Positions 25,057 through 34,260 of a DNA stretch of 64,000 nt are shown here, in pieces (the first letter of the stretch is position 1; the number at the start of each line of letters is the position of its first letter). The translations under genes and the position numbers were made by a program. This stretch comes from Pseudomonas soli (lineage in GTDB: Bacteria > Pseudomonadota > Gammaproteobacteria > Pseudomonadales > Pseudomonadaceae): contig NZ_FOEQ01000006.1 of assembly GCF_900110655.1 (NCBI RefSeq), forward strand, positions 186,001 through 250,000, in the 5' to 3' direction. Below the pieces are notes generated by a model. It had not been told where the DNA came from. It did not search any database and saw only the letters and a list, made by a program, of their open reading frames with translations.

Positions 25057-28000
25057 CACGGCAGCGTCGACAGCGGGACACGGTACAGGGCGTCGCCCGG
25101 CTCGGCCTTGCCGAAGCGCACCCAGTTGGCCATGTCGTTGTGGAAGGTTTCGTACAGGCGGATCTTCGAGTCCAGCTCGTCGATGAAGTCCTCCTGCTCG
25201 GCCACCGACAGCGACAGCCACAGGTCCTGGGTCATGCTCAGGGACTTGCTGCGGTACGGCAGGCCGTCGAGGTATTCGCCGAGCACGCCGCCCTGGGCCA
25301 GGTTGGCGCCCTTGCGCAACGCGCCGGGGTCGCGGCTCATGTAGGCACTGGCGCTGGCGATTTCGTTGAAGAAGTCGCCCGGCGAGCTGCGGGTCTTGCG
25401 CGCGGCATCGACGATCAGCTTGAGCGACTGCTGCAGGTCGTTGAGCTGCAGCTTGGTCAGCATCACGCACACCTGCAGGGTCGGCAGCGTCGGGTTGGTC
25501 AGGTCGCGGTCGGCGGTCCAGGCGCTGACCAGTTGCGGCGCCTGGCTGGCGCCATGGCGGCCCAGGAAGTCCATGTGCATGGCGTAGCCGATGGCCTGCG
25601 ACTTGGCCGCCAGGCTCGAGGCCGAGGTCAGCAGCGGTACGGGTTGCGGTTGCTGGTTGCGCACCTGGTGCACCAGCTCGGCGAAGGTCGAGCCGATCTC
25701 GCGCACGCGGTCGCCGAAAGCACCGACTTCACCGCCCGGCACGCTGACGTAGAGGTCGCCGATCTGCGGGTTGCTGTCGGCGGTAAGCACGCGGTACTGG
25801 GACTCGGCCGCGCCGTGGTTCTTGACCCCGGCGGGGGTGCGCAGGTGCAGGGCGTAGATCTTGATCTGCTTGCTCAGCGCGGCCTGGCGCACTTCGGCTT
25901 CGTTCATCTGGGTGCTGCTGAACGGGTCGTTCTTGCGCAGTGCGCCGGCATCGCTGACCAGCAGGATCAGGCGCCCGCCGTAGCCGGACCAGTCCATGCC
26001 CTCGACCGCCTGCATCACGCCGGCGAAGGCGTCCTCGTTGAACGAGTGGCTGGAAACACTGGTGGCCTTGACCTGCGAGGCGGCCTTGAGGAAACGCGCC
26101 GGGTCGCGGCCCTGCTCCAGGCTGACCAGGGTCTTGCTCAGGTACTCCAGGCCCGGGGTGCGCTTGACGCTGTTGCGAAAGCCGACCAAGCCGAAGCTGA
26201 CGCTGTCCAGCTCGCCACGGGCCGCCAGTTGCTGCTGCAGCTCGCTGACCACCTGGCGTACCCGATCGATGTACGGCTGCATGGACACCGAGGTGTCCAC
26301 CACCAGGACGATGCCGGTACGGAAGCTGTTGTCGCCGACCGCCGCGACGCCGGCCACCTGGGGCGCGCTGTCGCGGGCGCTGGCACCGGGGTCGATGGAG
26401 GCGATGTTGAGCAGTTGCACCGGCTGGCCACCGGCGTCGAAGCTTTCGCGGTAGTCGAAGATCGGCATCAGGTAGAACTGGTTCTGCGGCACGGCGCTGG
26501 CCGCCGGTTCCAGGGCCATCACCTGGGGCACCTGGTCGGGGTTGTTCTGCGCCTTGAGCAGGCTGTCGCGAGCCAGCGGGGTGTCGTCGAGCAGATGCTG
26601 CACATCGTCCACCTGGCGCATGAACATCACCGGCGAGCGGCCCGAGCGTTCGGTGAACTTGAGCACCAGGCTCTGTTTCCAGTCGCTGGTCTGCGCCGCC
26701 GGCAGCCAACCCTCGCGCTGGCCGTCGCTGGCGGCGCCGACCTGGACCCAGGCCTGGCCGCCGACGTCCTTGCGCTGGTAGACATAGAGCACGGAGAAAG
26801 CCGGCAGTGTCTCGCCCGAGGCATCGCCGGGCTGGGCAACCAGCTGGGCATCGGGCTTGGTCAGCACACGCTGGAACAGGGTCTTCTTGCCGGGCATCAG
26901 CAGTGGACGACCGTCGTCCGAGGCGGCCACCGGCGTGACTTTGGGTTGGGTGGGGACCACGCTGTCGGCGGGCGCCTGCACCACCGGCGTTTCAGGCGCG
27001 GGCGCGTCATTGCCGCCAAGCAACCAGAAGAACGCGCCCCCCAGACCCAGCGCCGCCGCTATCGCCACCGCCAGCACGGCCTTGGCCGGCTTGTTCGAGG
27101 CGGGCTTCACAGCAGGCGCGGGCTTGGGTTCGGACCGCCGGGCAGGCTCGCTCACGGGAGCGGTAACGGCCTGCGAAACATCGATGGACACCGGCAGCGG
27201 GATGGCCGGTGGCGGGATCGGCAGCGGGCGAACCAATGTGCTGTCGTTGTCCTCGGCCGGCGCCTGGACCGTCAGACGGTCCAGCGCGGCCAGCAACGCC
27301 GCCGCGTCGGCGAAGCGCTCGTTGGGATCCTTGGCCAGCAGACCGCGCAGGATGTCCTGGTAGCGGCCATGTTCGATGGGCAGCTCCGGCAGCGGCTCGG
27401 TCAGGTGTGCCAGCGCCGTGGACAACGCATCGGTGCCGTTGTACGGCAGCTTGCCGACGAGGATTTCGTACAGCACCACACCCAGTGCATACAGGTCGGC
27501 GCGCCCGTCGATCTCCATGCCGCGCGCCTGTTCCGGGCTCATGTAGCTCGGCGTGCCGACGGCGAAACCGGCCTGGGTGAACTGGGTGCGGTCATCCAGC
27601 GACTTGGCGATGCCGAAGTCCGACAGCACCGCGGTGCCATCGGCGCGGAACAGGATGTTGGCAGGCTTGACGTCGCGATGCACCAAGCCCTGGGCATGGG
27701 CATAACCCAGCGCCTGGGCGATCTGGCGTACGTAGGCCAGGCCCTGCTCGGGCGTCAGCCCCTCGGCGATCCGCTCCTTCAGCGTGCCGCTGGGCAGGTA
27801 CTCCATGGCCATGTAGTACAGCTCGCCGACATTGCCGATGTCATGGATGGTGGCGATGTTCGGGTGCGCCAGCCGCGCCAGGGTGCGGCCCTCGCGCAGG
27901 AAGCGCTCGCAGAAGGTCGGGTCGGCGGCCAGGCTCGCCGCCATGATCTTCAGCGCCACCTTGCGCTCCAGGGAGCGCTGGGTAGCGAGGTACACGCTGG

Positions 28001-28058
28001 CCATGGCGCCCTGGCCAAGCTCGCTGTCGATGTCGAATCCGGGAATCTGCATGTCCAT
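25056..28058 (-). CDS. ppkA: Serine/threonine protein kinase PpkA with VWA periplasmic domain
   Basis: A 1000-residue transmembrane kinase. The kinase domain (about 8-270) shows the glycine loop GQGAMASVY, the ALKI lysine, HRDVKPANILF, DFGIAKSLDD, and GTPSYMSPEQA. A proline-rich linker is followed by one transmembrane helix near residue 335 (AVLAVAIAAALGLGGAFFWLL). The periplasmic part contains a von Willebrand A domain whose MIDAS reads VVDTSVSM (about 580). In the P. aeruginosa H1 system PpkA phosphorylates Fha1 (and itself) to switch on secretion, opposed by PppA, and needs TagQRST. The gene lies seven bases after pppA. The family's usual length and domain order are intact. Confidence 0.95.
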   Translation of the reverse strand: MDMQIPGFDIDSELGQGAMASVYLATQRSLERKVALKIMAASLAADPTFCERFLREGRTLARLAHPNIATIHDIGNVGELYYMAMEYLPSGTLKERIAEGLTPEQGLAYVRQIAQALGYAHAQGLVHRDVKPANILFRADGTAVLSDFGIAKSLDDRTQFTQAGFAVGTPSYMSPEQARGMEIDGRADLYALGVVLYEILVGKLPYNGTDALSTALAHLTEPLPELPIEHGRYQDILRGLLAKDPNERFADAAALLAALDRLTVQAPAEDNDSTLVRPLPIPPPAIPLPVSIDVSQAVTAPVSEPARRSEPKPAPAVKPASNKPAKAVLAVAIAAALGLGGAFFWLLGGNDAPAPETPVVQAPADSVVPTQPKVTPVAASDDGRPLLMPGKKTLFQRVLTKPDAQLVAQPGDASGETLPAFSVLYVYQRKDVGGQAWVQVGAASDGQREGWLPAAQTSDWKQSLVLKFTERSGRSPVMFMRQVDDVQHLLDDTPLARDSLLKAQNNPDQVPQVMALEPAASAVPQNQFYLMPIFDYRESFDAGGQPVQLLNIASIDPGASARDSAPQVAGVAAVGDNSFRTGIVLVVDTSVSMQPYIDRVRQVVSELQQQLAARGELDSVSFGLVGFRNSVKRTPGLEYLSKTLVSLEQGRDPARFLKAASQVKATSVSSHSFNEDAFAGVMQAVEGMDWSGYGGRLILLVSDAGALRKNDPFSSTQMNEAEVRQAALSKQIKIYALHLRTPAGVKNHGAAESQYRVLTADSNPQIGDLYVSVPGGEVGAFGDRVREIGSTFAELVHQVRNQQPQPVPLLTSASSLAAKSQAIGYAMHMDFLGRHGASQAPQLVSAWTADRDLTNPTLPTLQVCVMLTKLQLNDLQQSLKLIVDAARKTRSSPGDFFNEIASASAYMSRDPGALRKGANLAQGGVLGEYLDGLPYRSKSLSMTQDLWLSLSVAEQEDFIDELDSKIRLYETFHNDMANWVRFGKAEPGDALYRVPLSTLP

Positions 28059-28065
28059 GATGTCT

Positions 28066-28785
28066 TCAGCTGGCCTTCACGACGACGGCGGTGATGTTGT
28101 CGGGGGCGCCACGGGTCAGCCCCAGGTGTACGAGGCTGCGCACCACCTCATAAGGATCGGCGTGGCCGAGCACCTCGGCGATCTCGTGGTCCTCGGCGGT
28201 CTTGTTCAGGCCGTCGCTGCACAGCAGGTAGGTGTCGCCGGGCTGCACCTGCAAGGCGACGGCCTGCAGCTCGAGGTGGTTCTCGACGCCGATGGCGCGG
28301 GTGACGATGTTGCCGCGAGGATGCACACGGGCTTCGGCTTCGTTGAGCAGGCCGCTGTCCTGCAGCTCCTGGACGTAGCTGTGGTCGTGGCTCAGGCGCT
28401 CGATACGGCCGTCGCGCAGGCGGTACAGGCGGCTGTCGCCGGCCCACAGGCCGATGGCCTGGTCGCCTCGGGCGGCCAGCACCACCACGGTACTGCCCAT
28501 CATCGCCACGCCACGGCGCGCGGTTTCCTCGCGCACGATGCCGTTGACCCAGGCGAGGCCGTCGCGCACTTCGCCGGCAAAGTCGTCCAGGGAATCGAGC
28601 CTCGGCAGGCTGCGCAGGCTATCGACCGCCAGGCTGCTGACATAATCGCCCGCCGCATGGCCGCCCATGCCGTCGGCCACCGCCCACAGGCCTGCCCAGG
28701 TCAACTCCAGGCAGGCGTCCTCATTGATCTTGCGCACCATGCCGACATGGCTGTAGCTGGCCGCTGTGTACTGCATGCCGGTCAT
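28066..28785 (-). CDS. pppA: Serine/threonine phosphatase PppA (PP2C type)
   Basis: A 239-residue PP2C-type phosphatase. Metal-binding motifs are VRKINEDAC (about 17-25), VADGMGGHAAGD (about 36-47), LLCSDGLNK (about 190) and GAPDNITAVVV at the end. It reverses PpkA phosphorylation of Fha and so limits T6SS firing. ATG 28785 overlaps the tagF stop by four bases (ATGA). No membrane segment; cytoplasmic. Confidence 0.95.
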   Translation of the reverse strand: MTGMQYTAASYSHVGMVRKINEDACLELTWAGLWAVADGMGGHAAGDYVSSLAVDSLRSLPRLDSLDDFAGEVRDGLAWVNGIVREETARRGVAMMGSTVVVLAARGDQAIGLWAGDSRLYRLRDGRIERLSHDHSYVQELQDSGLLNEAEARVHPRGNIVTRAIGVENHLELQAVALQVQPGDTYLLCSDGLNKTAEDHEIAEVLGHADPYEVVRSLVHLGLTRGAPDNITAVVVKAS

Positions 28786-29438
28786 CCGATCCGCGCCTCG
28801 CTACCCAATAGAAAACCGGCGAAATCCTCGCTGCGCGGCAAGCCCGCGCAGCGCATCAGCCCCGGGGCGATCCGTTCGGAACCCCTGCCCCACCAAAGGC
28901 TCTTGCCTTCACAGGCGCATTCGGCCAAGGCCAGGGCGCGCCCCTGCGGCGTGGTCGCATCCAACCGCTGCAACCCGCCCACCGTCGCACGCGGCTCTTG
29001 CACAAGCGGCCTCGCACCGCGAAAAGGCTGCAAGGCAGCCTCGAAATCCTCGAAGGCGGCACCCGGCTCAAGCGTCGCCAGCAGGCTCTCCTCGACCGCC
29101 TCGAACCACTCCTCGGCCCCGGCCACCACAGGCGCCAACGGCTCCCCCGGTTCCAGCACCTGGGCCACGGTCAGCGGGAAGTACCGCCCCACCCGGTCGA
29201 TGCTCGGCATCAGCACCCCGACCACCGCCTCTGGCCCACAAAGCCCCGGCGCCAGGGCGAAACGCCACAAGGGGCTGACCAGATAGGCCTCGAGCCAGCG
29301 CTCGCCCAAGGCCTGCTGGCTCGCCTGGAGCCCCGCCGCCAGCCACTGGTCCCAGGGCTGGATGAAACCGTGCGGCAGGCCGCGACTGACAAAGTCGCCG
29401 CGGCAGGCCAGCTTTCCGTAGAAACCCACGTCGTTCAC
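28782..29438 (-). CDS. tagF: T6SS-associated protein TagF
   Basis: A 218-residue protein. The opening VGFYGKLACRGDFVSRGLP and the IDRVGRYFPLTVA segment are characteristic of TagF, a posttranslational repressor of the H1 T6SS that binds Fha in P. aeruginosa. Start is GTG 29438 (VNDVGFYGK), overlapping the tssM stop as GTGA; the longer frame to 29705 is antisense shadow inside tssM. The gene order tssM, tagF, pppA, ppkA is that of P. aeruginosa H1. Confidence 0.92.
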   Translation of the reverse strand: MNDVGFYGKLACRGDFVSRGLPHGFIQPWDQWLAAGLQASQQALGERWLEAYLVSPLWRFALAPGLCGPEAVVGVLMPSIDRVGRYFPLTVAQVLEPGEPLAPVVAGAEEWFEAVEESLLATLEPGAAFEDFEAALQPFRGARPLVQEPRATVGGLQRLDATTPQGRALALAECACEGKSLWWGRGSERIAPGLMRCAGLPRSEDFAGFLLGSEARIG

Positions 29439-32400
29439 AGATGCTCCGGCAGGCTGAAACCGCTGAGCACTCGGCTGCGGAACGGGTTGAAGGCGCTGCT
29501 GGCACGCAGCTCGTAGGACACGCTGGCGCCGTCGACGCGCAGGCGCAGGTTGAAGCGCTCCGGCGAGCCACCGGCCACCAGGTCGGACTGGTCGAGCAGG
29601 CGGAACCAGGCCCACGGCCCCTCCACGGTCAGCCCCGAACGACCGCTGGCCGAGGGCGGCGAGATTGACAGGCGCACCACGCCAATGCTGTTGGGGTTCG
29701 GCCACTGCAACGCCACCGGCCGGCTCGGGCCGTGGTCGTAGCTCACCTGCTGGCCGTCGAGGTCGAGCAGGAACTGGGTGATGGTCGCGTCCATCGCCAC
29801 CGGCTTGAGCTCGAAGCGCACCCCCGGCTGCACGCCGTTGCTGTTGCGGAAGAACGCGTCACGGATGCTCGCCGCGCGCTGGAAGGTGTAAAGCACGTTG
29901 CTGTTGATCCCCAGCTTCTGCGCCGCGCCCGGCTGCCAGCTCCAGGGGGTGCTGGAGGTGTTGACGTAGGGTTGCAGGTACTTGCGGAAGTAGTTGTCCA
30001 TCACCCCGCCGACGCCGAAGAACAGGCCGAAGTCCTCCAGGGTCGCATCCCGAGAGCTGCCGGCCACCAACGGATAGCGACCGCTGAGGGACTGGCGATA
30101 GACGTTCACCACCTCGCTGGTCCAGGCGGCGTTGAGCTGATTGCGCACCCCGCCCATGACCAGGTTGTGGGTCGAGCCAAGCACCGAGCTCACCAGGTTC
30201 TGCACCACCTTCGGCTGACGCGCGGCCCCCAGGGCAACACGCTGCGCCGCAGCCTGGGCCTGGTTCTTGGCCTCGCCCAGCAGCGCATCGCCACTGGCGC
30301 CGACCATGGCGCTGACCTGAACGTACAGGGCATTGAGGTCGGTAAGCAGGCCGTCGATGGCGGCAGGCTGGCCTTCGCCGGTTTCCACCAGCGCGGCCAG
30401 TTCAGCGAAGTGCGCGGTGACCGGGTCCACCTCGCGGGCGGCCGGGTTGTCGCTGGGCAACGGGGCATCGCCGAGCAGGCCGCCGAGGCGCTGGCGCAGT
30501 TGATCGACGCCCGCCTGTTCAGCCTTGGCCTGGACCTTGTCGAGGGTGGTCGGCTGCTCCAGGTTGGTCTCCTTGGCGACCGCCTGCAGCAGCTTCTTCA
30601 TCGGCGAAGTCGGCCCGGACAACACCCGCAGCACATCCGCGGCCTGGCCGACGCTGGTGATCGGCACGAAGTCCAGGTCGGCCAGCAAGGCATCCCAATG
30701 GCGGATGTAGTCCTGGTAGTACAGCTGCAGCACATCGTCGGACAGGCGCTTGGCATCGGCCGATTCGCTGGCCTCGCGACCCAGCACCCAGCGCTCCTCG
30801 GCCAGGGTCTCGCTGTGGGCCAGGCTGGCGGCGAGGAAGGCCTTGCGGTAGCCCTCGACAGTGAAGATGCCCGGCAGCGGTTCGCTCAGCGGCTTGCCGT
30901 CCTTGAAGCGGAACACCAGCGCGGCGTCACGCCCGGCGGCATCGCTGACGCGGAAGTCGCTGACCCCGGCGGGCAGCTTCTGGCGCTTGACCCGATCGTA
31001 GACCCGTTGCGCCACCGGCAGTTGCTGCAGCTGGCGGCGGGTATCGTCGATCAGGCGCTGGTCCAGGCGGGCGTTCGGCGGACGCTTGTCGAACAGCGCC
31101 GCCAGGTGCTGCTCCAGGGCCTGGCGCAGGTCCGGGGCCAGGTCGCGCGGCAGGCTGCGCTCCCAGTCGAGGGTGACCCAGGCCTTGATGAACTCGGCGT
31201 CATAGTGTTCGCCGTCGGCCAGCATCAGGTAGGCCTTGAGCCCCTCGTAGAGGTAGTCGGACGGACCACCGCCATACAGCTGCTCCTCGATGCGGGTGAC
31301 CAGGCGCGGGGCGAAGATGGCGATCAGCAGCTTGCGGTAGACGCTGTCCGACTCGCCTTCGAGCATGTCGCCCTGGTACAGCCCCAGGCCCTCGGCCCAG
31401 CCGGGCGGATCCTCGGCCAGGCGGCGCACGCCATTGAGCAGCGGCAGCACCTCGACCACGTTGCGCTGCGCCGGGCTCAGCTCCTGCACGCTCTTGCCCA
31501 GCGGCTTGAGGCGGCTGTCGACCTCGGCGATGTATTGCTGGTTGGCGCGGTAGCTCAGTGTCCACAGGGTACCGACCACCAGCACCAGGGCCACGCTCAG
31601 GGCCAGGGCGCCACGGGCGATCCACTTGCGCCGCTGCTCGATCTTCGGGTTGCTGCCAACCAGGCCACGCTCGGCGAAGGCCACGGCGCTGAACAGCTTC
31701 TCGATGAAGTAGCTGCGCCCGGTGCCGTTCTGTCGTGCCAGATGGGCACGGTCCAGGCCCATGCTCTGGGCCATGCTGCCGATCAGGCGGTCGATGGGGC
31801 TGCCTTCCTGGGTACCGCTGGTGAAATACACACCGCGCAGCAGCGCACGCTCTTCGAAGGCGTTGGGCTTGAAGATGCCGTCGAGGAAGGTTTTCAGGTT
31901 GCCACGCAAGGCGGCGAACTGCTGGACGAAGCCGTAGACCAGGTCGCGCCGCGCCGGATCGCGCTCCTGCTGCAGGCGCTCGACCAGGCGTTGGTTCAGG
32001 CGCTGTTCCAGCAAGGCGAATTCATTGCCGAACTGCGCCAGCGGCCCGTCGCCCTGCTGGCCATCGTCGAGCGGGAAGGTCATGCCCCAAACCTGGGCGC
32101 GTTCTTCCTTGCTCAGGGTGTCGAAGAACTCCATGAACCCCGGCACCAGGTCGAGCTTGGTCAGCATCAGGTAGATCGGGAAGCGTACGCCCAGCTGGCT
32201 GTACAGCTCCTGGATGCGGGTACGGATCGCCGCCGCGTGGGCAGCGCGCTCGGCATCGCTGCCCAGCAGCAGGTCGGACAGGCTGATGGCGATGAACGCG
32301 CCGTCGATGGGGCGGCGTGAGCGTTGGCTCTTGAGCAGGTCGAGGAAGCCCAGCCAGGCCGCCTTGTCCACTTGGGCATGACTGTCCTGGGTGGTGTAGC

Positions 32401-32941
32401 GGCCGGCGGTGTCCAGCAGCACGGCCTGGTCGGTGAACCACCAGTCGCAGTTGCGCGTACCGCCAACCCCACGGATGGCGCCCTCGCCCAGCTGCGCCGC
32501 CAGCGGGAAGTGCAGGCCGGAATTGACCAGCGCGGTGGTCTTGCCCGAGCCGGGCGGGCCGATGATCACGTACCACGGCAGTTCATACAGGTTGCGTCGC
32601 TCGTCGCCACCCAGGCGTGCCTTCTTCAGCAGCACCAGGGCTTCGTCCATGCGCTGGCGCAGGGTCGCCAGCTCTTCAGCGGTGGCCACGCTGGCGGGGT
32701 CCGCCGCGGTCTCTGCGGCCAGGCTCTGCATGACCTTGGCCGCCTGACGGCGGGCCTGGACGATGCGCCACACGCGGTAGGCGACCCACACCGCGAACAA
32801 CAGGCCGATAAGCACCAGGCGCGGAGCGGCAGGCACCAGCATGTCCAGCAGCGGGCCGAGGAACCAGATGATCAGGCTCAGGGCCAGCAGGCCCAGCAGC
32901 GGAACTACCCAGCGAATGACAAAACTGAAAAACGCCTTCAC
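29435..32941 (-). CDS. tssM: T6SS inner-membrane protein TssM (IcmF)
   Basis: A 1168-residue protein, the usual TssM length. Two N-terminal helices (within residues 1-60) and a third near residue 445 (ALALSVALVLVVGTLWTLSY) bracket a cytoplasmic NTPase-like domain with an intact Walker A, IGPPGSGKTTALVNSG, near residue 134. The long periplasmic region after the third helix includes the ImcF-related and C-terminal β domains that contact TssJ. With TssL and TssJ it forms the trans-envelope complex. The start ATG 32941 overlaps the tssL stop by ATGA. Confidence 0.96.
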   Translation of the reverse strand: MKAFFSFVIRWVVPLLGLLALSLIIWFLGPLLDMLVPAAPRLVLIGLLFAVWVAYRVWRIVQARRQAAKVMQSLAAETAADPASVATAEELATLRQRMDEALVLLKKARLGGDERRNLYELPWYVIIGPPGSGKTTALVNSGLHFPLAAQLGEGAIRGVGGTRNCDWWFTDQAVLLDTAGRYTTQDSHAQVDKAAWLGFLDLLKSQRSRRPIDGAFIAISLSDLLLGSDAERAAHAAAIRTRIQELYSQLGVRFPIYLMLTKLDLVPGFMEFFDTLSKEERAQVWGMTFPLDDGQQGDGPLAQFGNEFALLEQRLNQRLVERLQQERDPARRDLVYGFVQQFAALRGNLKTFLDGIFKPNAFEERALLRGVYFTSGTQEGSPIDRLIGSMAQSMGLDRAHLARQNGTGRSYFIEKLFSAVAFAERGLVGSNPKIEQRRKWIARGALALSVALVLVVGTLWTLSYRANQQYIAEVDSRLKPLGKSVQELSPAQRNVVEVLPLLNGVRRLAEDPPGWAEGLGLYQGDMLEGESDSVYRKLLIAIFAPRLVTRIEEQLYGGGPSDYLYEGLKAYLMLADGEHYDAEFIKAWVTLDWERSLPRDLAPDLRQALEQHLAALFDKRPPNARLDQRLIDDTRRQLQQLPVAQRVYDRVKRQKLPAGVSDFRVSDAAGRDAALVFRFKDGKPLSEPLPGIFTVEGYRKAFLAASLAHSETLAEERWVLGREASESADAKRLSDDVLQLYYQDYIRHWDALLADLDFVPITSVGQAADVLRVLSGPTSPMKKLLQAVAKETNLEQPTTLDKVQAKAEQAGVDQLRQRLGGLLGDAPLPSDNPAAREVDPVTAHFAELAALVETGEGQPAAIDGLLTDLNALYVQVSAMVGASGDALLGEAKNQAQAAAQRVALGAARQPKVVQNLVSSVLGSTHNLVMGGVRNQLNAAWTSEVVNVYRQSLSGRYPLVAGSSRDATLEDFGLFFGVGGVMDNYFRKYLQPYVNTSSTPWSWQPGAAQKLGINSNVLYTFQRAASIRDAFFRNSNGVQPGVRFELKPVAMDATITQFLLDLDGQQVSYDHGPSRPVALQWPNPNSIGVVRLSISPPSASGRSGLTVEGPWAWFRLLDQSDLVAGGSPERFNLRLRVDGASVSYELRASSAFNPFRSRVLSGFSLPEHL

Positions 32942-34254
32942 TCGACGCCCTCCGCCAGAACGGTGATTTCAACCCGGCGATTCTTCGCCCGGCCTTGCGC
33001 GCTGTCGTTTGACGTCAGCGGTTCGGTGTCGCTCAGGCCCTGCGCGGTAAAGCGCTCGGGCTGGCCGGTGCGGGCGGCGAGGAGGTTCTTCACCTCTTCG
33101 GCGCGGGCCTGGGACAACGCCCAGTTGGACGGGAAGCGCAGCGTGGCGATGCGCTGGTTGTCGCTGTGGCCGGTGACTTTCACGTTGCCTTTCACTTTCG
33201 CCACGGCTTCGGCGATGCGCAGCATCAACGGCTCGAAGTCGCCCTTGATGCTGGCGCTGGCCGAGGCGAACAGTTCGTCGCCACGGATGGTCACCACCGA
33301 ACGGTCCACCGCGTCCTGCACGGCGACCCGGCCGGCCTTGATGTCTTCGACGAGGAAACCGGCCAGGCGCGGACGCTCCACGGGCTTGGGCTGCACCACC
33401 GGACGATCCATGGCCTGCACCGGGATCTCGCCCAGGGCATGAATGCCGCGGAACACAGGCTCCGCGTCGGCCGCCAGCTTCAGGCGCAGGCCGAACAGCA
33501 CCAGCAGCAGCAACGCCAGGGCCACCGCCAGGCCGACCCAGGGCGGCACGAACTGCGCCAGGCGATCGCGGGCCACGGTGACACCGCGCCAGTGCGGCGA
33601 CAGCTCGCGCTCGAACTCGCCACGGGCGCTGCGGATGGTCGCGGCGGTGCGTTCGCGCAGGGCCTCGAGCTGGGCGCGGCCACCGTTCATCACCCGGTAG
33701 CGGCCTTCGAAGCCCAGGCTGGTGCACAGGTACAGCAACTCCAGCAGGTGCAGGCGTTCACGCGGGCTCTGCAGGCAATGCTCCATCAGCTGGAACACCT
33801 TCTCGCCGCCCCAGGCCTCGTTGTGCACGGTGATCAGCAGGCTCTGCTTGCCCCAGTCACTGGCGCTGCCCCAGGGCGTGCTCAGCACCGCCTCGTCGAG
33901 CGCGGTGCACAAGGCATAGCGCGCCAGCAGCACCTCGTTGCGCGGCACCCCGGCGGCCTCGGCACGCTCTTCGAACTGGCGCAGGTAGGCCAGCAGTTGC
34001 GCACGCAGGCTGGCCGGGGCCGGATGGGCGATGGTGTTGCGCAGGCGCGTGAGCAGCGCCAACAATGGACCGGCCGCCTGCTCCAGCGGGTTCAGGCCCG
34101 CCGCCTGGCCCGGCGCCAGCGGTTCGGCCGGCACGTTCAGGGGTGGCGGCGGCGCAGCTTGCGCAGGCCCCGGCGCGGCCGGTTGCGGGCCACGGCCACC
34201 GGGGCGCGGCATGAACTGGGTGCGGTCGTTGGCGAGCGGATCGTCCGATTGCAT
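32938..34254 (-). CDS. tssL: T6SS protein TssL with C-terminal OmpA-like domain
   Basis: A 438-residue protein. A Pro/Ala-rich tail (1-55) precedes the cytoplasmic TssL/DotU helical domain, in which YALCTALDEAVLSTPWG and NEAWGGEKVFQLME are typical. One transmembrane helix lies near residues 234-257. The periplasmic end is an OmpA-like peptidoglycan-binding domain (GHSDNQRIATLRFPSNWALSQARAEEV, ending in GRAKNRRVEITV). This is a specialised or 'evolved' TssL, which can anchor the complex to the cell wall without a separate TagN. It overlaps tssM and is six bases after tssK. Confidence 0.95.
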   Translation of the reverse strand: MQSDDPLANDRTQFMPRPGGRGPQPAAPGPAQAAPPPPLNVPAEPLAPGQAAGLNPLEQAAGPLLALLTRLRNTIAHPAPASLRAQLLAYLRQFEERAEAAGVPRNEVLLARYALCTALDEAVLSTPWGSASDWGKQSLLITVHNEAWGGEKVFQLMEHCLQSPRERLHLLELLYLCTSLGFEGRYRVMNGGRAQLEALRERTAATIRSARGEFERELSPHWRGVTVARDRLAQFVPPWVGLAVALALLLLVLFGLRLKLAADAEPVFRGIHALGEIPVQAMDRPVVQPKPVERPRLAGFLVEDIKAGRVAVQDAVDRSVVTIRGDELFASASASIKGDFEPLMLRIAEAVAKVKGNVKVTGHSDNQRIATLRFPSNWALSQARAEEVKNLLAARTGQPERFTAQGLSDTEPLTSNDSAQGRAKNRRVEITVLAEGVE

Positions 34255-34260
34255 CGCGGC

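Noticed and set aside
24723..28094. 1123-codon plus-strand frame opposite ppkA
   Set aside because: Antisense shadow; ppkA has all kinase motifs in the other strand.
29438..29705. N-terminal extension of tagF
   Set aside because: It lies antiparallel in another frame of tssM; GTG 29438 with the GTGA overlap and the VGFYGK family start is far better.
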